This document shows, one piece after another, positions 6,317-9,529 of a stretch of 9,529 nucleotides of DNA. The notes beneath the pieces are model-generated. The model saw only the letters and a program-made list of their open reading frames with translations. It did not search any database and was not told the DNA's origin. Made by a program: the position numbers and the translations under genes. The stretch covers positions 1 to 9,529 of the forward strand of contig DATIXD010000190.1 of assembly GCA_035518875.1 (NCBI GenBank), written 5' to 3'. Each line of letters starts with the position of its first letter. Within the stretch, counting starts at the first letter, position 1. This DNA comes from DATIXD01 sp035518875 (GTDB lineage Bacteria; Pseudomonadota; Gammaproteobacteria; Methylococcales; Methylococcaceae).

Positions 6317-6949
6317 ATGAGGAAGGTTGACCTTGATCTTTACCAGCGACGCGCGCTGTTTGAAGCGTTTAAGGATCGCGATGTTCCCTATTTTTCCACC
6401 ACCAGCCTGGTCGACATCACCCCGTTCCACGCTTGGGTCAAGGAGCAGCAGTGCGGCTTTTTTGTACCCTTCAGCTTCTTGATTTCAACCGCGGTCAACC
6501 GAATATCCGAACTCCGGCAGCGGATCGTTGGCGGTGAACTCTATGAGTTTGACATCGTCGACCCGGGGTATACCGTGCTGTTGGAGGATAATACCTTTTC
6601 CTTCTGCGACGCCCGGCATTTCAACGACTTTGGCGCTTATCTCGAACACGCCAACGCCAAGATTGCAGAGGTCAAACAATGCCCTGACCGAAGCGTCGGC
6701 GAGAAGTACCACATGTTTTTCATTACCAGTCTGCCCTGGTTTAGCTTCACATCCGTCACCCATCCCTATGATCGACAGTATGGCTCGATCCCGATAGTGA
6801 CCATCGGAAAGTATTTTGCCCAGGGGAATCAGCTACTGATCCCGATTGGAATTCAAGTCCACCACGCCGTGGTGGACGGGATTCACGTCGGAAGGTTTTA
6901 CCAGCACCTGTCGTCCCTGTGTCAGGAACCAACCACATGGCTGAAATGA
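6317..6949 (+). CDS. cat: Type-A chloramphenicol O-acetyltransferase homologue
   Basis: The 210-residue product is full length for CatA-type enzymes (about 210-220 residues), cytoplasmic trimers that transfer acetyl from acetyl-CoA to the 3-hydroxyl of chloramphenicol. Visible landmarks are VDITPFHAWVK near residues 32-42, the FVPFSFLISTAVNRISE helix region at 49-65, SLPWFSFTS at 138-146 with Ser143 at the transition-state serine position, TIGKYFAQG at 162-170, and the active-site signature IQVHHAVVDGIHVGRF at 179-194 with catalytic His183 and structural Asp187. The ATG at 6317 is chosen because GAGGAG (6302-6307) lies nine bases upstream and the N-terminus then aligns with the family; an in-frame GTG at 6287 would add ten unmatched residues. 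The gene stands alone, with no transposase, integron attC or other resistance gene next to it, which fits a chromosomal homologue. Activity on chloramphenicol is likely but unproven. Confidence 0.92.
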   Translation: MRKVDLDLYQRRALFEAFKDRDVPYFSTTSLVDITPFHAWVKEQQCGFFVPFSFLISTAVNRISELRQRIVGGELYEFDIVDPGYTVLLEDNTFSFCDARHFNDFGAYLEHANAKIAEVKQCPDRSVGEKYHMFFITSLPWFSFTSVTHPYDRQYGSIPIVTIGKYFAQGNQLLIPIGIQVHHAVVDGIHVGRFYQHLSSLCQEPTTWLK

Positions 6950-7099
6950 CTGTGTAAGCTGCGCCGAGTCTGCAGAGATCCGCAGTTTAACGGACAACGT
7001 TCAGGCCAGACGGGAAGTTTGAATACGAGCCCGATCTATCTCGGATATCGTTCATAGCCACACCCACCCGATATCGACCATCCGCCAGGGGGCACTTTG

Positions 7100-7119
7100 C
7101 GGCCAACTGCGGGCATTCG
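7100..7119. repeat. Partial copy of the dispersed repeat
   Basis: Bases 7100-7119 match 7280-7299 at 16 of 20 positions by hand count: CGGCCAAC is identical and both end in TTCG. The inverted-repeat partner is missing, so this is a partial or diverged unit. Confidence 0.4.
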
Positions 7120-7239
7120 CCTGTCCCTCAAATTGAACATTTGAATGTCTGCACCACCCCAGACAGCCGACGGTCGTAAAATCATAGCCATCTTCCCCAG
7201 TTCGGCCCAGCAGTCATTCGCACTGGCCTTTGAGTTTCT

Positions 7240-7299
7240 CGAACGGCAGCTTGCGGGAATGCCCTCGAACTGGCGCAGTCGGCCAACAGCTGCCGTTCG
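7240..7299. repeat. Palindromic dispersed repeat, copy B
   Basis: CGAACGGCAGCT (7240-7251) and AGCTGCCGTTCG (7288-7299) form a perfect 12-bp inverted repeat around 36 bases. The internal part from 7266 aligns with copy A at 617-648, sharing CGAAC, CGGCCAAC and CTGCCG. It lies in the convergent spacer between the CAT and cytochrome genes. No U-run follows, so this is better read as a REP-like intergenic repeat than a terminator. Confidence 0.6.
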
Positions 7300-7385
7300 C
7301 CATTCAGTTTAGTATGCCCAGCTGAAGGTAATATTGGGAGCATATGGTCCGTTTGGAGAAGGGAAGGAGCAATCGCAAGATACCC

Positions 7386-7709
7386 TCAACGCGCCTGCTC
7401 CTCAAAATGGTAGTAGGATTTATTCAGGTAATAGAGTACATCGTTAATGTCCTGTTCATTCCAGGGCTGCCCAGTATGTTCCGCCCAAGTAGTGATTCGC
7501 TTTTTGAGTTCGCTCAAAGATTTGACGTTTTGATCTTTACCAGGATGCGTAGAGGACGCATGGCAGACGTCACAGTGGTCGTTGTATAACTGCTCGCCGT
7601 GTGTAAAGTTTTCGGCCCAGACAGGCGATATCCAGAGGATGCAAAACCAGATCAGCAATACGAATCGCGCGAATACCGCACGATTAGCCCTTTTAACTGA
7701 ATGCAACAC
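7386..7709 (-). CDS. Small exported monohaem cytochrome c
   Basis: The predicted 107-residue protein has a basic N-terminus, a hydrophobic segment at residues 14-28 and a likely signal cleavage after SPVWA, placing it in the periplasm. One haem c site, CDVCH, lies at 46-50. The C-terminal pattern TTWAEHTGQPWNEQDINDVLYYLNKSYYHF resembles small class-I-like cytochromes related to diheme/SHP-type proteins. There is no methionine at all after CxxCH, so the sixth ligand cannot be Met; His55, His78, His101 or an Asn are the options, or the iron is five-coordinate. I chose the GTG at 7709 because the minus strand has AGGAAGGAAG seven bases upstream; the open frame continues to an ATG at 7763, which has no such site and adds 18 polar residues ahead of the signal. 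The redox partner is unknown and no respiratory genes are adjacent. Confidence 0.85.
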   Translation of the reverse strand: MLHSVKRANRAVFARFVLLIWFCILWISPVWAENFTHGEQLYNDHCDVCHASSTHPGKDQNVKSLSELKKRITTWAEHTGQPWNEQDINDVLYYLNKSYYHFEEQAR

Positions 7710-7716
7710 TTCTGAT

Positions 7717-7726
7717 CTTCCTTCCT
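7717..7726 (-). promoter_or_regulatory. Shine-Dalgarno supporting a GTG start
   Basis: The minus strand reads AGGAAGGAAG seven bases before the GTG at 7709. It decides in favour of GTG over the upstream ATG at 7763 for the cytochrome gene; the TTG codon right after the GTG is a less likely alternative. Confidence 0.65.
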
Positions 7727-7861
7727 GCCAGCGGTGTGACTTCGTCGTATTTTGCCCGCACATTTTTCGATTTTCACCCCCACAATCAATACGTCGACCA
7801 CCTCGTCCAAAAAATAACTACTATCGTCAGTCGGCAGACCGGTAAGTCGAGTAATCCGGCC

Positions 7862-7882
7862 CGCCAATCTTCAGGATTGGCG
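7862..7882. repeat. 8-bp perfect hairpin
   Basis: CGCCAATC (7862-7869) and GATTGGCG (7875-7882) pair around a 5-base loop. It lies about 150 bases upstream of the cytochrome start. There is no T-run on either side. Confidence 0.55.
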
Positions 7883-7997
7883 CAACAGCATCGCTGCTCC
7901 GTAGCCATATTGACGCCCCTGTCATTCCATTTGAGTGGATATTGGCGTAAACGTCAATTATCCTCTTTTCCTCAGTTCTTGCGACGGCCATACGTCT

Positions 7998-8021
7998 ATT
8001 ATATTCTGGATTATATTCTGG
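7998..8021. repeat. 12-bp perfect tandem duplication
   Basis: ATTATATTCTGG occurs twice head to tail (7998-8009 and 8010-8021). The second copy runs into the hairpin at 8018-8038. This is consistent with slippage or with a paired binding site. Confidence 0.7.
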
Positions 8022-8038
8022 AAACCAACGGTTTCCAG
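8018..8038. repeat. 9-bp perfect hairpin with a 3-base loop
   Basis: CTGGAAACC (8018-8026) and GGTTTCCAG (8030-8038) flank AAC. It overlaps the end of the tandem duplication. No U-tract of terminator type follows on either strand. Confidence 0.6.
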
Positions 8039-8054
8039 ACCTTCCTTATCTGAT

Positions 8055-8070
8055 GCGCGGCAAGCCGCGC
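8055..8070. repeat. GC-rich palindrome
   Basis: GCGCGGC (8055-8061) and GCCGCGC (8064-8070) are separated by AA, giving a practical CGCGG stem with a tight loop. An A-run follows at 8083-8089, on the wrong side for a plus-strand terminator. Confidence 0.45.
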
Positions 8071-8089
8071 GGAATCAAGTTCAAAAAAA

Positions 8090-8101
8090 GATTGGCCAAT
8101 C
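8090..8101. repeat. 12-bp perfect palindrome
   Basis: GATTGGCCAATC is a perfect palindrome and shares the GATTGGC arm with the hairpin at 7862-7882. It could be a dimeric regulator site or part of a palindromic repeat. Confidence 0.4.
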
Positions 8102-8217
8102 GCGAGTTTGGGCACGAGCTGCCCATTCAACTCAACCTTTTCTGCTACTGAGGATCGCTCCCCGCTCCTGCTGGAGCCAACTTATCACGCCAGGCTTGTC
8201 CCCTTCTAAGTCTGGGC

Positions 8218-8241
8218 AGTCCGATTTGTTGACGTCGGACT
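8218..8241. repeat. 7-bp perfect inverted repeat
   Basis: AGTCCGA (8218-8224) and TCGGACT (8235-8241) flank ten bases. There is no T-run; significance is unknown. Confidence 0.35.
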
Positions 8242-8336
8242 CGATGGTAGCCGGTGACGCTCGCGATCGACCCGTTCGATTTGGCCAAAAATTAAGAAAT
8301 AGCAGATGCAAGGGAACAGATAAGGCAATGGCGACT

Positions 8337-8366
8337 AAAAAACCACCTATCCATCCCGCTAGGTGG
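8337..8366 (-). terminator. Intrinsic terminator of the glycosyltransferase gene
   Basis: On the minus strand, CCACCTA (8366-8360) pairs perfectly with TAGGTGG (8349-8343) around a 10-base loop and runs straight into six T (8342-8337). It begins 14 bases after the glycosyltransferase stop codon, as expected for a Rho-independent terminator, and marks that gene as the last of its transcript. Confidence 0.85.
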
Positions 8367-8380
8367 GCGCGTCCATGTCA

Positions 8381-9529
8381 TTAAAACCTCGGATAGCCCA
8401 GTCGGGAGTGCATGTCCAGCCGATAAACCCGGCCGCGCCATGCGACCTCGCGCTTGGTCAGGATTTGCGCATAGGCCAGAGGGGCGATGAGCCAAAGGAC
8501 CAACGAAACCCAATGATACTTCAGCGGCAACCGCGCCCCTACGATCCGATAATGCAGGTCATTGGCCGTGGCTGCCACCGAGAGCGGGACCAGGGTCGCG
8601 AGCGACGCAAGCAGCGGTTGCCCGGCTGTGGCTGCCCACAGCGCGATGATCAGACTCCCCCAAAAGGCGGCGCCGATCAGCCCATACCGAAGCTTGAAGG
8701 AAAGTACCGGCAGCCCGGAACGCGAGAAGGCAAGCCAACGGGTGAAAGTCGGTACGAACTCCCGAACCGTTGAGCCTCGCTGGATGATCGCCACAGGATG
8801 CGGCGACACCTTGTTGCGGTAGCCGCACTCGTTCAAGCGCCGACCGAGGAACATGTCGTCGACCAACTGGCCCTCGGCGTTTTCGAGCCCACCGATCGCC
8901 TCGATCGCCTCGCGCTTGAATACCATGAAGTGTCCCATGATGAAGGGAAGCTCACCGCCGAACTTGTCCGCGGTGGCCAAAGCCGCAGGTTCATAAAGTG
9001 CGTTAAGCATCAGGGCATGGCCGACATCTCCCACAGTCGCCGGCGGTTCGCTGGCCACCACCGGGGCGAAGGCCGCGCCCGCGCCCTCGGCCGCGAGCAA
9101 TGTCTCGACCAGCACCCGAAGGGCTTCCTGATCCTGCCGCACATCGGAGTCGACGAACGCCACGAGTTCGTTCTTCGATGCTTTGAGTCCTGCGATCATC
9201 GAGTGCAATTTACCCGTGCGGTTGGCGGGCGGCTGACCCGAGAAGAGGACTCGCGCCTTGACGAACGGCCCGGCACTAATTCGTTCGGCGAGCGCTGTTT
9301 CGACCAGGGGCAGCGCCGGCTCGTTCTCGTCTTCGAAGACGAAGAAGGTCTCGACTTCTCCAGGATAACCATGATCCAACGCGGCGCGAAGATTTTCCTC
9401 CATTCCGGTGTCCAGCCCCTTAATCGGACGGATCACGCTGAGAGAGGGATAGCGCTCAAGCTTGGCGGGATCGGCGCGTTTGTGTATCGCGCGCCGCTGC
9501 CAAAGATAAAAGCGCCAGACCCCCACAAG
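8381..9529 (-). CDS. GT21-like membrane glycosyltransferase, N-terminus off window
   Basis: At least 381 residues, open to the right edge, so the N-terminus (probably a first membrane helix) is cut; the GTG at 9526 is only the first possible start inside the window. The fold is GT-A of the GT2/GT21 type, as in ceramide glucosyltransferases and the hopanoid enzyme HpnI. Counting from the GTG at 9526, SVIRPIKGLD lies at 30-39, the donor-binding FVDSDVR at 124-130, the VDDMFLGRRL catalytic-base motif at 222-231, and FTRW at 261-264 in place of the usual (Q/R)xxRW, with Thr at the first position. Three hydrophobic helices follow at about 281-300, 303-320 and 337-355. It probably transfers a sugar to a lipid acceptor on the cytoplasmic face of the inner membrane; whether that is ceramide, a hopanoid or another lipid cannot be decided, and no hopanoid or sphingolipid gene is adjacent. 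It ends at a strong terminator. Confidence 0.85.
   Translation of the reverse strand, partial: LVGVWRFYLWQRRAIHKRADPAKLERYPSLSVIRPIKGLDTGMEENLRAALDHGYPGEVETFFVFEDENEPALPLVETALAERISAGPFVKARVLFSGQPPANRTGKLHSMIAGLKASKNELVAFVDSDVRQDQEALRVLVETLLAAEGAGAAFAPVVASEPPATVGDVGHALMLNALYEPAALATADKFGGELPFIMGHFMVFKREAIEAIGGLENAEGQLVDDMFLGRRLNECGYRNKVSPHPVAIIQRGSTVREFVPTFTRWLAFSRSGLPVLSFKLRYGLIGAAFWGSLIIALWAATAGQPLLASLATLVPLSVAATANDLHYRIVGARLPLKYHWVSLVLWLIAPLAYAQILTKREVAWRGRVYRLDMHSRLGYPRF

Larger units (their letters stand above)
6950..7385. other. Repeat-bearing spacer between CAT and cytochrome genes
   Basis: There is no gene here. The two flanking genes converge on this spacer. It holds GATATCG (7044-7050) and CGATATC (7069-7075) as an inverted pair, a partial repeat at 7100-7119, a related CAGCAGTCATTCG at about 7208-7220, and the full palindromic repeat at 7240-7299. 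No U-tract terminator was seen for either gene. Confidence 0.6.
7710..8380. other. Hairpin-rich spacer without a gene
   Basis: The cytochrome promoter should lie in the left part of this spacer. The open frames crossing it on the plus strand (up to 149 codons) have no family motif and run through palindromes. It contains at least five perfect inverted repeats, a 12-bp tandem duplication and a minus-strand terminator at the right end. No tRNA or known structured RNA was recognised. Confidence 0.55.

Noticed and set aside
6085..6330. 81-codon plus-strand frame just before the CAT gene
   Set aside because: No motif, and it overlaps the CAT start in another frame.
601..7299. CRISPR-like array from the repeats
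   Set aside because: The copies are far apart, diverged and not regularly spaced; there are no cas genes.
522..8380. Chromosomal integron with attC sites between genes
   Set aside because: The mix of orphan genes and hairpins suggested it, but gene orientations differ and no paired RYYYAAC/GTTRRRY ends or integrase were found.
7935..8384. 149-codon plus-strand frame in the hairpin-rich spacer
   Set aside because: It reads through four hairpins and the minus-strand terminator, has no motif and no good ribosome binding site.

Overview
The window looks like bacterial chromosome from a Proteobacterium, probably a gammaproteobacterium. This rests on a YaiI-type protein, short c-type cytochrome, outer-membrane-type lipoprotein and signal-peptide features, and on palindromic intergenic repeats. 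The ricin-like lipoprotein with a Cys-rich tail would also fit a deltaproteobacterium/myxobacterium, so the phylum is only moderately sure and no genus can be named. Coding density is low (about two thirds): six intact-looking or edge-cut genes, two broken ones, and five spacers of 400-900 bp holding hairpins, inverted repeats and element remnants. It reads as an accessory or decaying region rather than one large operon.

Layout. 126-521 (+): a YaiI/UPF0178 gene that has lost its N-terminal DADACP strand. 522-933: spacer with a large hairpin and one copy of a palindromic repeat. 934-1695 (-): secreted lipoprotein with a three-repeat ricin-type beta-trefoil and a ten-cysteine tail. 1696-2589: long divergent spacer with an 11-bp inverted repeat and a possible IS end. 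2590-5760 (+): a tight two-gene unit, a membrane-anchored beta-propeller-like protein followed by an exported M23 (LytM-like) peptidase with extra beta-sandwich domains. 5761-6316: spacer with a transposase C-terminal scar. 6317-6949 (+): a complete type-A chloramphenicol acetyltransferase homologue. 6950-7385: spacer with a second palindromic repeat copy and a partial third. 7386-7709 (-): a small exported monohaem cytochrome c. 7710-8380: hairpin-rich spacer ending in a clear intrinsic terminator for the last gene. 8381-9529 (-): a GT21-like membrane glycosyltransferase running off the right edge.

How the genes relate. Only the propeller/M23 pair is convincingly co-transcribed (18 bp between stop and chosen start, each gene with its own Shine-Dalgarno). 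Both products go to the envelope, as does the divergently transcribed ricin lipoprotein, so the left half may be a surface or cell-wall module; this is inference. The CAT homologue, cytochrome and glycosyltransferase look like unrelated single genes separated by repeats. No RNA gene, CRISPR array or complete mobile element was found. The best leads for something undescribed are the propeller/M23 pair and the palindromic repeat family shared by two spacers.
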